Positions 55,686 through 63,879 of a DNA stretch of 64,000 bases are shown here, one piece after another (within the stretch, counting starts at the first letter, position 1; each line of letters starts with the position of its first letter). The translations under genes were made by a program, and so were the position numbers. The notes under the pieces were generated by a model that was not told where the DNA came from, did no database searches, and worked only from the letters and a program-made list of their open reading frames with translations. The stretch is taken from positions 4,340,001 through 4,404,000 of the forward strand of contig NZ_CP135275.1 of NCBI RefSeq assembly GCF_032302195.1, in the 5' to 3' direction. Source of the stretch: Paenibacillus sp. MMS20-IR301. Its GTDB lineage: Bacteria; Bacillota; Bacilli; Paenibacillales; Paenibacillaceae.

Positions 55686-56900
55686 TCATTGATGCGCTGC
55701 CGTGCTCCGCTGGTTCTGTCTGCGTCTGCCATAGCTCAGTGACAGGAAGAAGCAGATGAACATTACAAGCGCGGCTGCCGCATAAGGGAAATTCACATCG
55801 AGATCAAACAGGATTCCCGCCACGATCGGACCGGCAATATTGCCAAGGCTCGTATACGCGGAGTTCATCCCCATAACAAAGCCCTGCTGCGACTCGTCAG
55901 CCATTTTGGACAGCTGCGTACCGACTGCAGGCCGGAGAATATCCATCGCCAGGAACACAATGAACGTCACCGCAACAATCGCCGTGAAGCCGTGGACAAA
56001 CAGCGTAAGGAAGATCGACAGACCGGCAATCAGCAGACAGATCGTGATGACTCTGCTCTCTCCGAATTTATTAAGTATCCAGCTGAACACCGTAACCTGA
56101 ACCACCGCACCGGCAATTGAACCAAACGTCAGCACAAAGGCAATATCCTTCGGGGTGAACCCGAACTTGTGATCCACGAACAGCCCGAAGACTGTATCAT
56201 AGTTGGCGAGTCCGAACGACAGCACGAAAATAATAATCAGTCCAAAGAAATAAGGCTCACGGTAGGAGCGCAGCAGCTGGGTACTCAGACTTTCTTTATT
56301 TCCCTGATCGGCCTGCGCTTCACCCCGCTTCTCAGCAGATAGTGATTCCGGCAGAACGGCAAAAGTAATAAATGCAACCAGTGCAGCAGCTCCGGCAGCC
56401 GTAAAGAACGGTACACGAATGCCCAGCTCCGCCAGATATCCGCCGATCCCCGGCCCGATGATGAACCCGGTAGTGATGGCCGCATTGATCAGCCCCATCC
56501 CTTTGGCGCGTTCTTCGGAAGACGTGGTATCGGCAACATAGGCCATAACCGCAGGCATAATCATTGCGGCACCCGCTCCGCCCAGCATCCGGGATACGAA
56601 CAGCAGCCAAGGTACGCTAGCCAGACCAAACAGCAGCTCCGAGAAGGCAAAGACGATCAGTCCGGCGATAATGATTTTTTTGCGGCCCATCCGGTCAGAC
56701 CAATTCCCTGCAAAAGGGGACACCAGCAGCTGCGTCAGCGCAAAAGCGGCCACCAGCAGCCCGACCACGCTCCCGCCGATTCCCAGCTCGTTCATGTAAG
56801 TAGGCATAATAGGGACAACCAGACCGATCCCCGTAAACGCCAGAAATATATTTAGCATCAGGAGCAGCATAGCGCCCCGGTTTCTTAACAGTAATGACAT
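55686..56900 (-). CDS. MFS multidrug efflux transporter (DHA1, NorA/Bmr/TetA-like)
   Basis: A 404-residue proton-driven exporter with 12 membrane helices. Motif A is GNWSDRMGRKKIII (about residues 64-77), and motif C-like GFIIGPGIGGYLAE marks the drug:H+ antiporter family. Likely exports hydrophobic drugs; the spectrum is unknown. ATG 56900 follows GGAGGGAAATGC. A TetR-type operator lies 196 bp upstream and matches one before the adjacent tetR gene, so local repression is likely. Confidence 0.9.
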   Translation of the reverse strand: MSLLLRNRGAMLLLMLNIFLAFTGIGLVVPIMPTYMNELGIGGSVVGLLVAAFALTQLLVSPFAGNWSDRMGRKKIIIAGLIVFAFSELLFGLASVPWLLFVSRMLGGAGAAMIMPAVMAYVADTTSSEERAKGMGLINAAITTGFIIGPGIGGYLAELGIRVPFFTAAGAAALVAFITFAVLPESLSAEKRGEAQADQGNKESLSTQLLRSYREPYFFGLIIIFVLSFGLANYDTVFGLFVDHKFGFTPKDIAFVLTFGSIAGAVVQVTVFSWILNKFGESRVITICLLIAGLSIFLTLFVHGFTAIVAVTFIVFLAMDILRPAVGTQLSKMADESQQGFVMGMNSAYTSLGNIAGPIVAGILFDLDVNFPYAAAALVMFICFFLSLSYGRRRQNQRSTAAHQ

Positions 56901-57095
56901 TGCATTTCCCTCCGTATTCCCCCGGACTTGAACAGCACGCCCAGGATGTACATCGTCTTATTATAGTAGTAGTTTAAAATATAGCCGTAATCTTACCGTC
57001 CATCTCCCCGGCCGCCTTGCTTTAGTTTCTCCCATTATAGGGCCTGAAAACCGCACACGGACCAGGTTTTTGCAGCTTGCATAACCTCTTGTACA

Positions 57096-57113
57096 AGACC
57101 GACCATCCGGTCT
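57096..57113. promoter_or_regulatory. TetR operator AGACCG-ACCATC-CGGTCT upstream of the MFS gene
   Basis: A perfect 6-bp inverted repeat with 6-bp centre. It shares 15 or more bases with the operator at 57906-57925, which supports binding of the same regulator. The gap 56901-57285 otherwise holds a long-loop inverted repeat (GCAGAAACGG/CCGTTTCTGC, 57196-57245) and no gene. Confidence 0.75.
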
Positions 57114-57285
57114 ATTTATTGGGTAAAAAAATACCGTTACCGCTCCAGCTCCACAACTTCACTCCAGCCGAAAATTCACTGTTTCACCGATTGCAGCAGA
57201 AACGGGAGCATACCTTTGCCTTCATATAAAATGGGCCGTTTCTGCTTGCGCGATCCTTTATCAGCTGCCTGGCAGCTCTTACCCG

Positions 57286-57891
57286 CTAACGCTCCTGTAG
57301 GCGCATCCCCTGGAGTAACATTTGTATTGCCCCGCGGTAATATTCCCTGATATCCTCGGAATTCTGCGCCAGTGCAGTAATCTCGCTGACTCTGCAGATG
57401 CCTTCCAGCATGCCGCTGACAATAATCACATATTTGTCCAGATTGCCCGGGGCCAGGTAACCGGAATCCATCCCTTCCTGAAGCACCTCACGGCAAGCCT
57501 GTGAAGCCGATTCGTAGACCTCCGAGAGCCGCCGGCTGATATCTTCGGTAAGCGTCCGCGATCTGGAATACTCCTCCAGCGCATGAATAATCGGATTCTG
57601 AAAATCATTCGCATAATGATCCCCAAGCGCATAGAGACGGGCTTCCGTTCCGCTGATGGTGCTCCGCAGCTCCTCCCACTCACAGAGCCACTTTTGTGTG
57701 TCATCCTCCACCACGTGCAGGAACAATTCATCCTTACTCGGAAAATGGTGATACAGACTCCCCTTGCTGACCTTGGCAGCGGCACATACCTCATTCATGC
57801 TCACAGCACCGTAACCCTTGTGTGCGAACAATTGAGAGGCATTCTGCAATATGCGGTTTCTGGTTTCTTCTCCATCTGAGCGTCCTTTGAT
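57286..57891 (-). CDS. TetR/AcrR-family repressor (non-AUG start)
   Basis: A regulator of about 201 residues. The N-terminal helix-turn-helix is TRNRILQNASQLFAHKGYGAVSMNEVCAAAKVSKGSLYHHFPSKDELF. No ATG, GTG or TTG in frame covers the full first helix: the first is TTG 57849, which begins at ILQN and cuts the helix. A strong GGAGG lies 7-8 bases before an in-frame ATC at 57891, giving KGRSDGEETRNRILQ at the start, so a rare ATC start is the best reading (or a sequence error). It is expected to repress itself and the MFS pump. Confidence 0.78.
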   Translation of the reverse strand: MKGRSDGEETRNRILQNASQLFAHKGYGAVSMNEVCAAAKVSKGSLYHHFPSKDELFLHVVEDDTQKWLCEWEELRSTISGTEARLYALGDHYANDFQNPIIHALEEYSRSRTLTEDISRRLSEVYESASQACREVLQEGMDSGYLAPGNLDKYVIIVSGMLEGICRVSEITALAQNSEDIREYYRGAIQMLLQGMRLQER

Positions 57892-57905
57892 ATGTATCCC
57901 TCCTC

Positions 57906-57925
57906 TAGACCGACCAACCGGTCTA
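57906..57925. promoter_or_regulatory. TetR operator TAGACCG-ACCAAC-CGGTCTA upstream of tetR
   Basis: A perfect 7-bp inverted repeat with 6-bp centre. It directly abuts a TATAAT -10 element on the minus strand (57931-57926), so repressor binding would block the tetR promoter. Confidence 0.8.
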
Positions 57926-58115
57926 ATTATACCATGAGCATGTGTGAAAAGAAAACCTCCAAAGTTGTTCCAGCCTGCCCCAGCAAGAACACTCCAGTTA
58001 TTGAGTGATCCAGCCTGCCTTCAGTTGCTCCTCCAGCATACTTTATGCAAATTCGAGCCAATTCTGGGGCACTTTTGCCCCTAATTTCGCTCACCTAAAT
58101 CCCTGAATGCTGGCC

Positions 58116-58246
58116 TTGCGGACACCAGCGCCGTTATTTCGCTAGAAAAGTGAAGTTTGCACACCAAAAGTGGTGAATAAAGGCCGTGGTGTCCGCAAAC
58201 CTGTCATTTTGATCAAAAGCAGGCTTTTAAGGGCGCTGGTGTCCGC
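58116..58246. repeat. Intergenic repeat cluster, family B, copy set 2
   Basis: A direct copy GCGGACACCAGCGCCGTTAT (from 58118), a weaker direct copy near 58158 (TTTGCACACCAAAAG), and inverted copies ATAAAGGCCGTGGTGTCCGC (to 58196) and TTTAAGGGCGCTGGTGTCCG (to 58245). The inverted copies are 50 bp apart. The rest of 57926-58365 has no gene. Confidence 0.6.
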
Positions 58247-58365
58247 TAGTGCCAAAGTCTCTGAAGTACCCGCAGTATTCGCAGCACCCGCAGTGTCCGC
58301 TTAAGGGTGTTGGTGCCCGTGTTGGTGTTGGTGCCCTAGTCCCCTTAATCCACCCGCGCGTATAG

Positions 58366-58402
58366 CAAAAAAGACATACCGGATATACTCCAGTATGTCT
58401 TT
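58366..58402 (-). terminator. Terminator after ndoA
   Basis: AAAGACATAC (58370-58379) pairs perfectly with GTATGTCTTT (58393-58402); TTTTTT follows on the minus strand, 33 bases after the ndoA stop. Confidence 0.85.
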
Positions 58403-58435
58403 CATTACAACTATTGATGTGTATCCCGGCCTGAT

Positions 58436-58786
58436 TCAGAAATCAATCAGACCCAGGCTGATTTGCAGCGAATCATCCACCAGCTTCATGGTCTCATCGT
58501 CCAGGTGGGTGATCTTATCAGTTAAGCGTTGTTTGTCAATTGTCCGAACCTGCTCCAGCAAGATCACGGAATCCCGGTCAAAGCCGTGCGCTGCCGCATC
58601 AATCTCTACATGCGTCGGCAGCTTGGCCTTCTGGATCTGGGCAGTGATGGCTGCCACAATGACCGTGGGGCTGAAGCGATTGCCTATGTCGTTCTGAATG
58701 ACCAGTACCGGCCTTACTCCACCTTGCTCTGAACCCACCACCGGTGAAAGGTCGGCAAAAAAAACGTCGCCGCGTTTAACAATCAA
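58436..58786 (-). CDS. ndoA: Endoribonuclease EndoA/MazF toxin
   Basis: A 116-residue toxin of the MazF/PemK family, nearly the canonical Bacillus Endo[34 protein letters not shown], then [18 protein letters not shown] and [17 protein letters not shown]. It cleaves mRNA at specific short sites (UACAU in B. subtilis). It forms a type II module with the antitoxin encoded 3 bp upstream and lies downstream of alr, as in Bacillus. Confidence 0.95.
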   Translation of the reverse strand: MIVKRGDVFFADLSPVVGSEQGGVRPVLVIQNDIGNRFSPTVIVAAITAQIQKAKLPTHVEIDAAAHGFDRDSVILLEQVRTIDKQRLTDKITHLDDETMKLVDDSLQISLGLIDF

Positions 58787-58789
58787 TAT

Positions 58790-59071
58790 CTACACCCCGC
58801 TTACTAAGCGGCCAAGAGTACTGTCTGCATCTTCCTCAGCGAGAAAAGCCTCGCATGCCATGGTCAAATTAATCTTAGCCATTTCCATATAGCCCCGCTG
58901 CATCGACTCCCGGATCGTACGTTTCCTCCGTTCGCTTAAATACAGCTTCATGGCCTGCCTGATCAATTCACTACGGTTAGAGTTCTCCATTTGAACGATC
59001 CCATCCACTTCCTGCAAGAGATGATCGGGCAAGCTGATCATGATTCTTTTGGTGTTCTGCAAATTGGCCAC
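58790..59071 (-). CDS. EndoAI antitoxin (ribbon-helix-helix)
   Basis: A 93-residue antitoxin with an RHH N-terminus (NTKRIMISLPDHLLQEVDGIVQMENSNRSELIRQAMKLYLSERRK) and a C-terminal MRRGYMEMAKINL-like segment (here MQRGYMEMAKINLTMACEAFLAEEDADSTLGRLVSG) that neutralises EndoA. GTG 59071 is chosen; it gives the 93-residue length I recall for B. subtilis EndoAI, and G-rich sequence precedes it. A longer frame to 59128 seems a 5-prime shadow. Confidence 0.9.
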   Translation of the reverse strand: MANLQNTKRIMISLPDHLLQEVDGIVQMENSNRSELIRQAMKLYLSERRKRTIRESMQRGYMEMAKINLTMACEAFLAEEDADSTLGRLVSGV

Positions 59072-59282
59072 CTTCTCTTCCACCCCCACAAACCTTCTGC
59101 CCTTGTGTTCCAGTGTTACAATATACAAGGAATTTTATACAAGGAATATATGCCGCCAGTATATCAAGTATGCTGCATCCCATTATAAACTAGAAATGGC
59201 GGTACGTATAGACTATAAGTCACACGCTCTACACGGATTATTCCTTTATACTCATTCCTGCACAAGGTATCTGGTCAGGGAA

Positions 59283-60464
59283 TTAGGCCTGCAGCAAGGG
59301 ATTCACGAGGTTCGGCAACATACCTTCACGTGTATATACACGGGGCACCCGGTGAGCCAGCATACAGATTACTTCGTAGTGAATCGTTCCAAGATGGAGC
59401 GCCAGTTCATCTGCCGTCACCGACATAGTGCCCTGGCGTCCGATGAGTACAACCTCTTCGCCGGCTTTGATTTGTTCCGCTTCATCAGCGAAAGATTTGA
59501 GTGATACCATACACTGGTCCATGCAGATTGTTCCGACGACAGGAACGCGGCGTCCGCGTATTAGCACCTCCGCTTTGCCCGTTAGCATGCGGGAATATCC
59601 GTCAGCGTATCCCACAGGAAGCGTAGCGATAATCTCATCGCCCTCTGTGAAATACCGGGTGCCGTAGCTGATGCCTGAGTCAGGCGGCAGGGTCTTGATA
59701 TAGACAGCCTGCGTCTTCAGCGTCATTACCGGGTGTAAAGCCACCTGCTCGCGGTTCACCTCAGCCGAGGGGTAGAACCCGTACAAGCTTATGCCTACAC
59801 GCACCATGTTGCTGGATAGGAGAGGTGTATCAATGGCCGTAGCGCTATTGCCCGTATGTATGATCGGGATCTCGATTCCATAGTCCCGAAGCGCCTCCGC
59901 CACGCTCATGAAACGCCGGTGCTGCATTAGTGTATAGCTTTTGTTCTGTTCGTCTGCCTTGGCAAAATGGGTAAACATGCCCTCCAGCTCCGCCTGCGTT
60001 GTCTGATGCACTTCATTAATGAATGCGGGTGCATCAGCCGGCAATAATCCCAGCCTGCCCATCCCGCTGTCAATCTTGATGTGCACCTTCAGCCGGTACT
60101 CCGGGTCTGCAGGAAGCTGTCTGACGGCCTCCAGCACCTCCGGTGTGAACAGTGTCACGGTAACGTTATTCTTCCAGGCAGCGGCTATCCCTTCCGGGGA
60201 GGTGTAGCCCAGCACCAGAATAGGAATTAGTATTCCCGCCTGACGCAGCTCCAATGCCTCATCCAAAAAGGCAACACTGACATAATCCGCCCCAAGTCGT
60301 TCCAGTTCCCGCGTCACTTCCACGGCTCCGTGTCCGTACGCATTTCCTTTGACGCATCCCATGAACTTGGTTTCCGGCGGCAGCACGCCGCGGAAAGCCT
60401 CATAATTGGCACGCAAATCATCCAGATTTATCTCGGCTACTGTCGGTCGATAGCTTGCTTGCAC
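59283..60464 (-). CDS. alr: Alanine racemase
   Basis: A 393-residue PLP-dependent racemase that makes D-alanine for the cell wall. The PLP lysine motif is CVKGNAYGHGA (Lys at about residue 39), and the catalytic tyrosine is expected in ISYGTRYFTEGDEIIATLPVGYADGYSR (about 262-289). ICMDQCMVSL is another conserved block. ATG 60464 precedes a canonical TVAEINLDDLRANYEAF. It lies between ydcC and the EndoAI/ndoA pair. There is a gap of 211 bp to the antitoxin gene. Confidence 0.96.
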   Translation of the reverse strand: MQASYRPTVAEINLDDLRANYEAFRGVLPPETKFMGCVKGNAYGHGAVEVTRELERLGADYVSVAFLDEALELRQAGILIPILVLGYTSPEGIAAAWKNNVTVTLFTPEVLEAVRQLPADPEYRLKVHIKIDSGMGRLGLLPADAPAFINEVHQTTQAELEGMFTHFAKADEQNKSYTLMQHRRFMSVAEALRDYGIEIPIIHTGNSATAIDTPLLSSNMVRVGISLYGFYPSAEVNREQVALHPVMTLKTQAVYIKTLPPDSGISYGTRYFTEGDEIIATLPVGYADGYSRMLTGKAEVLIRGRRVPVVGTICMDQCMVSLKSFADEAEQIKAGEEVVLIGRQGTMSVTADELALHLGTIHYEVICMLAHRVPRVYTREGMLPNLVNPLLQA

Positions 60465-60581
60465 TTCAGGGTCACCTTCTTACATTGTAGTAAAACATCT
60501 GTGCAAATTTCGCACAGATTATAAGTCTTACTGCCAATGGTAAGCTTAGTAATGGCCGCTGTCAATCTGGGCCAAACTAAC

Positions 60582-60633
60582 AAAAAACGGATACTGCGTG
60601 TAGAGGAATAATTCCCACATTGCGCAGCATCCG
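60582..60633 (-). terminator. Terminator between ydcC and alr
   Basis: CGGATACTGCG pairs with CGCAGCATCCG (60588-60633, one mismatch) and TTTTTTG follows on the minus strand, so alr probably has its own promoter. Confidence 0.75.
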
Positions 60634-60644
60634 CCTACTGATTA

Positions 60645-61727
60645 TTACTTACCCGATTGTTCCTCCATAGAAGCGGCAATTTGCATCATTTCCGTAACCG
60701 GGAGATTTGCACTGGTAATCCGGTACTCGACACCCTCGCTCATCCAGGTCAGCGTCTGCTGTTCATCCCCGCTGAGGAGGCCGGCGGTGAAGCCCAGATC
60801 GATCAGTGTTCCCGGTGCCAGTGATACCGCGCGGTCCAGCGGACGTGATTCCATAATGGTGTACTGGTAGATTCCGTCATAGCGGATTAGCACAGCATGA
60901 TCCTTGCTGCCTTCAATCTTGTTGGTATCCTTCAGCTGCACACCCGCCGGAACATAAGCCGGCTCGATAATGCCGAAGTCACCCAGCTCAGCGGCCACCG
61001 GCTGATCCGTTTGTGTGCCGTCTTCGGTCACCACCGGATTGCCGTTTTCGTCTACCTCGGCGACCGTGCTCTCGGAAGGAGTACCGGTTGCCATATTCTT
61101 TTGCATATCGAAAGCGTCTGCGGTGAACTCCGGATCGAATTTGAAGCTGTCGAACTTCACATTAACGACAACCTTGGCTTCGGAATCGGAGACCTGGACC
61201 TGCTTTGGTTCATAAGTCTTTTTGGCGAGCCAGATCTTCTGGCGGACCAGCGCGCTGCTCTGATAATTCGCAGCTACCTCAAATACATAATTATCCCCGT
61301 CCTCCACGAACTGGCGGTTGTTGTCAGAGACAATCCCCTTGAGCAGCGTCTGGTACAGGTATACCTGCCCTTGGCTGTCCGGCCAGTCGCTCTGGAAACG
61401 GAAGCTTTTACCAAGACTAGGTGTTAATACGAATACGCCCTCATCATTGCGCAGCACGATCTGCTTCACGTCCTTCTGGACATTCGACAGGCTGATCCGG
61501 TAGTACGAAGGGTTCTTGTACCAGACTTCAACCTTGTATTCCTGCGGCTGCTCCCCGGTGTACAAGGTCATCGTGCCTGCCCCCTGGTAAGCCCCCTGTT
61601 TACTTTCCAGCTTGTCAGACACATTATTCAAATCCTTGACCACAGAGGCGGCATCCTTCTTCCCGCACCCCGTCAATACTAAGGCCACGCTCATAATGAT
61701 CGCGAGTACCCATGTTATCCGGCGCAT
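60645..61727 (-). CDS. ydcC: YdcC-like LolA-fold lipoprotein
   Basis: A 360-residue lipoprotein with lipobox LTGC (Cys about residue 21). The body (residues 30-220) has a LolA/LppX-like pattern: MTLYTGEQPQEYKVEVWYKNPSYYRISL and LRNDEGVFVLTPSLGKSFRFQSDWPDSQGQVYLYQTLLKGIV. A C-terminal DUF4367-like domain follows (PAYVPAGVQLKDTNKIEGSKDHAVLIRYDG). YdcC of B. subtilis is a sporulation-associated lipoprotein next to alr. Identity rests on synteny and the LolA-like region. ATG 61727 follows GGGGATG. Confidence 0.85.
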   Translation of the reverse strand: MRRITWVLAIIMSVALVLTGCGKKDAASVVKDLNNVSDKLESKQGAYQGAGTMTLYTGEQPQEYKVEVWYKNPSYYRISLSNVQKDVKQIVLRNDEGVFVLTPSLGKSFRFQSDWPDSQGQVYLYQTLLKGIVSDNNRQFVEDGDNYVFEVAANYQSSALVRQKIWLAKKTYEPKQVQVSDSEAKVVVNVKFDSFKFDPEFTADAFDMQKNMATGTPSESTVAEVDENGNPVVTEDGTQTDQPVAAELGDFGIIEPAYVPAGVQLKDTNKIEGSKDHAVLIRYDGIYQYTIMESRPLDRAVSLAPGTLIDLGFTAGLLSGDEQQTLTWMSEGVEYRITSANLPVTEMMQIAASMEEQSGK

Positions 61728-61880
61728 GATCTCATCCCCTTAACCTGTTTTGAATGCATTGATTAGTACATGTCTATGAGGGACTTGCCAGCATTATGCA
61801 GACGGGCATGACAAGCAGGCAGAGAAGTATTTCGGTCTGACAATTTGAGTAGAGAATCTTACGTATAGACTGTGGACGGC

Positions 61881-62063
61881 ATATTGTTGTACATACTACA
61901 ACTTTGATGAGCTGTTATCAGGTTGTTCCGGCGGATTGTTATATAAAGTACATGAATTCTTGCGCTAACCCGCTGTATGGAGGGAAAATGCTGTATTTCA
62001 TACAACATCTTTGGATTTTAGCTGAAACTCAGAGGAGAATGTTGTATTTTGTGCAGTATTTCG
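61881..62063. repeat. Intergenic repeat cluster, family A, copy set 3
   Basis: Four units at about 61882-61902 (GTTGTACATACTACAAC), 61934-61957 (GATTGTTATATAAAGTACAT), 61987-62009 (GCTGTATTTCATACAACATC) and 62038-62060 (AATGTTGTATTTTGTGCAGT), with a pitch of 52, 53 and 51 bp. There is no gene in 61728-62117. Confidence 0.6.
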
Positions 62064-62117
62064 GGAAAGGCTGCCATTCCACCGCAAACATGAGGATAAC
62101 CTGGGAGTCCATCCGCA

Positions 62118-62164
62118 CAAAAAACACCAGGCCACCATCCCCGCTTAGGGATCGCTGCCTGGTG
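62118..62164 (-). terminator. Terminator of the sigma/anti-sigma operon
   Basis: CACCAGGC (62125-62132) pairs with GCCTGGTG (62157-62164), extended by inner ATCCC/GGGAT; TTTTTTG follows on the minus strand, 39 bases after the stop at 62204. Confidence 0.82.
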
Positions 62165-62203
62165 CTGATGTTCATTATATATCCGGCGTTATTATCTGCC
62201 CGG

Positions 62204-63103
62204 TTACCAGTTAATCGACTCGGCGATTTTCAAGACCTCGGCCCGGTTAAGACCGCGGGTACCCAAATAATACAGCACTCCGTTTGCTTCCCAGTCCAGC
62301 CCCCTGTTGTTCATGAGAATGGCATCCACTCCCTTGATGTTCACCTGCTCAATCGTGCCGTCCGTCGACATCTCATAAGCATTATCCCTATTGGATAAGC
62401 GCAGCTGCATCCAGATCCGCTTGCCCTTCTTCGGGCTGTTAAAGAACAACTCCACCACCTGCCCGTTTACGCCATCTTCGCCCTTGTAGAACTCTCCACG
62501 GTCAAAGGTGAAACCCTCCGGCAAATATTCAGGCAGTTTTACTTTGAAAAGGGCGTATTTATCCAGCTCCGCAGGCTCTTTCACAGCAAATATACGTGCT
62601 GCCTGGGCCTTGTCCAGCTCTTCCTTCTCACTTTGAGTAATTAGCTTGTCACCGTCAAAGTCCACGATCTCCTCTCCGGCTGCATTGTATATAGCTCCCC
62701 GCTGGGGGGACAATGATTCAACCGGGTTGCCGGCTTTATCGAATATTTGCCCCTTCCATACTTCCGGGAACTCCGGCGGCAGGCTCACATCCATTTCATG
62801 GGCAATAATGTTACCCAAATTCACCGTCTTCAGCACCCGGACCAGCATCTCCTGCGCAAAGGATGGACTGACGATGGTTACACTTACTGCACCTGCCACC
62901 AGCAGGGAAGCCGCAATCATGGCCGGCCGTCTGAAACGCCCTTTGATTGTCACCTTTAATTCCTCCTGTTTCGATATGGAACGGCTTCTGACTTTGCGGA
63001 GCACTGCCGCTTGGTCAGAGTCCCGGGAGAAGTCCTGCTGTGCCAGGTATACTCCCAGCTTCTGAAGCTCAAGCGCTTCCTCAGCCTTCTTCTTATTATT
63101 CAT
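62204..63103 (-). CDS. Probable anti-sigma factor with DUF4367-like domain
   Basis: A 299-residue single-pass protein. The cytosolic part (1-57) is followed by one membrane helix (about 58-80, RPAMIAASLLVAGAVSVTIVSPSFA) and an extracytoplasmic region ending in a DUF4367-like domain (YALFKVKLPEYLPEGFTFDRGEFY ... GVLYYLGTRGLNRAEVLKIAESI). It overlaps the ECF sigma gene by 4 bases (ATGA), the usual sign of a cognate pair. No zinc-binding HxxxCxxC motif is seen. Confidence 0.82.
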   Translation of the reverse strand: MNNKKKAEEALELQKLGVYLAQQDFSRDSDQAAVLRKVRSRSISKQEELKVTIKGRFRRPAMIAASLLVAGAVSVTIVSPSFAQEMLVRVLKTVNLGNIIAHEMDVSLPPEFPEVWKGQIFDKAGNPVESLSPQRGAIYNAAGEEIVDFDGDKLITQSEKEELDKAQAARIFAVKEPAELDKYALFKVKLPEYLPEGFTFDRGEFYKGEDGVNGQVVELFFNSPKKGKRIWMQLRLSNRDNAYEMSTDGTIEQVNIKGVDAILMNNRGLDWEANGVLYYLGTRGLNRAEVLKIAESINW

Positions 63104-63663
63104 AGACTCTCCACGCTCCCTATTTCAGATTTCAGTTTCTGCAGGCTGCGGTACAGAATGACCCCGACATTGCTCTCGGAGATTCCCATAACCTGCGCAA
63201 TCTCTGTATTCTTCAGATCTGCCCCGAATTTAAGGGCAATCATGTTCCGCTGCTTGGCGCTGAGCTTATCCAGCGCAAGATTCAGCCGGTCGCTGCGCTC
63301 TATGCCGAGAATCAGCGCCTCCGGCTCTTTCCGGCCCGACACCAGCTCACGGATCGCCTCCAGCGGGAACCACCGGTGCCTGGCCTGGCTGCGGTAATGA
63401 TCATTCACTACATTTCTGGCGATGGCGAAAAGCCATACCTCCAGGGGTGCCTTGTCCCGGGAATAACCGCACAGCTTGGTCAGTGTCTTCTCAAACACCT
63501 GGCTGGCCAGATCCTCGGCAGTGTAACGGCAGCTCACCCGGTAGGCTATATAATTGAATATCCGTTTATAGTAAGTTTCGAATACCTCGGTGAACTGCAG
63601 TTCTGTATCCATTCGTTCTGGAATTCCTTCTTGTACCGCAGGCAGCAATGCGCGCTCTTGCAT
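63100..63663 (-). CDS. ECF-type RNA polymerase sigma factor
   Basis: A 187-residue sigma-70 family protein. Region 2 is FETYYKRIFNYIAYRVSCRYTAEDLASQVFEKTLTKL (about residues 28-65), ending in LWLFAIARNVVNDHYR. Region 4 is LDKLSAKQRNMIALKFGADLKNTEIAQVMGISESNVGVILYRSLQKLK (about 130-180). ATG 63663 lies 9 bases after GGAGG. It should transcribe its own operon, though I could not assign a promoter. Confidence 0.93.
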   Translation of the reverse strand: MQERALLPAVQEGIPERMDTELQFTEVFETYYKRIFNYIAYRVSCRYTAEDLASQVFEKTLTKLCGYSRDKAPLEVWLFAIARNVVNDHYRSQARHRWFPLEAIRELVSGRKEPEALILGIERSDRLNLALDKLSAKQRNMIALKFGADLKNTEIAQVMGISESNVGVILYRSLQKLKSEIGSVESL

Positions 63664-63826
63664 CCCTGAAGCCCTCCCTTCCCTGACTGAATTTACTTGG
63701 CCAAGTAATTTACATCAGCTAATACGTTATCTATGTGAATTTCATTACATCATCCGTCCAAAATAACCCTGCAACGCTACAAATTCTTTAATGCTATCAA
63801 AATTCAGAGCATACCGCTATGTAATG

Positions 63827-63855
63827 ACAAAAAGAGCCTGCGGATGCAGACTCTT
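63827..63855 (-). terminator. Terminator of the MFS gene at the right edge
   Basis: AAGAG-C-CTGC pairs with GCAG-A-CTCTT (63832-63855), and TTTTTGTC follows on the minus strand. Confidence 0.8.
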
Positions 63856-63879
63856 CATTATGAAGATCTGGAAACAAAT

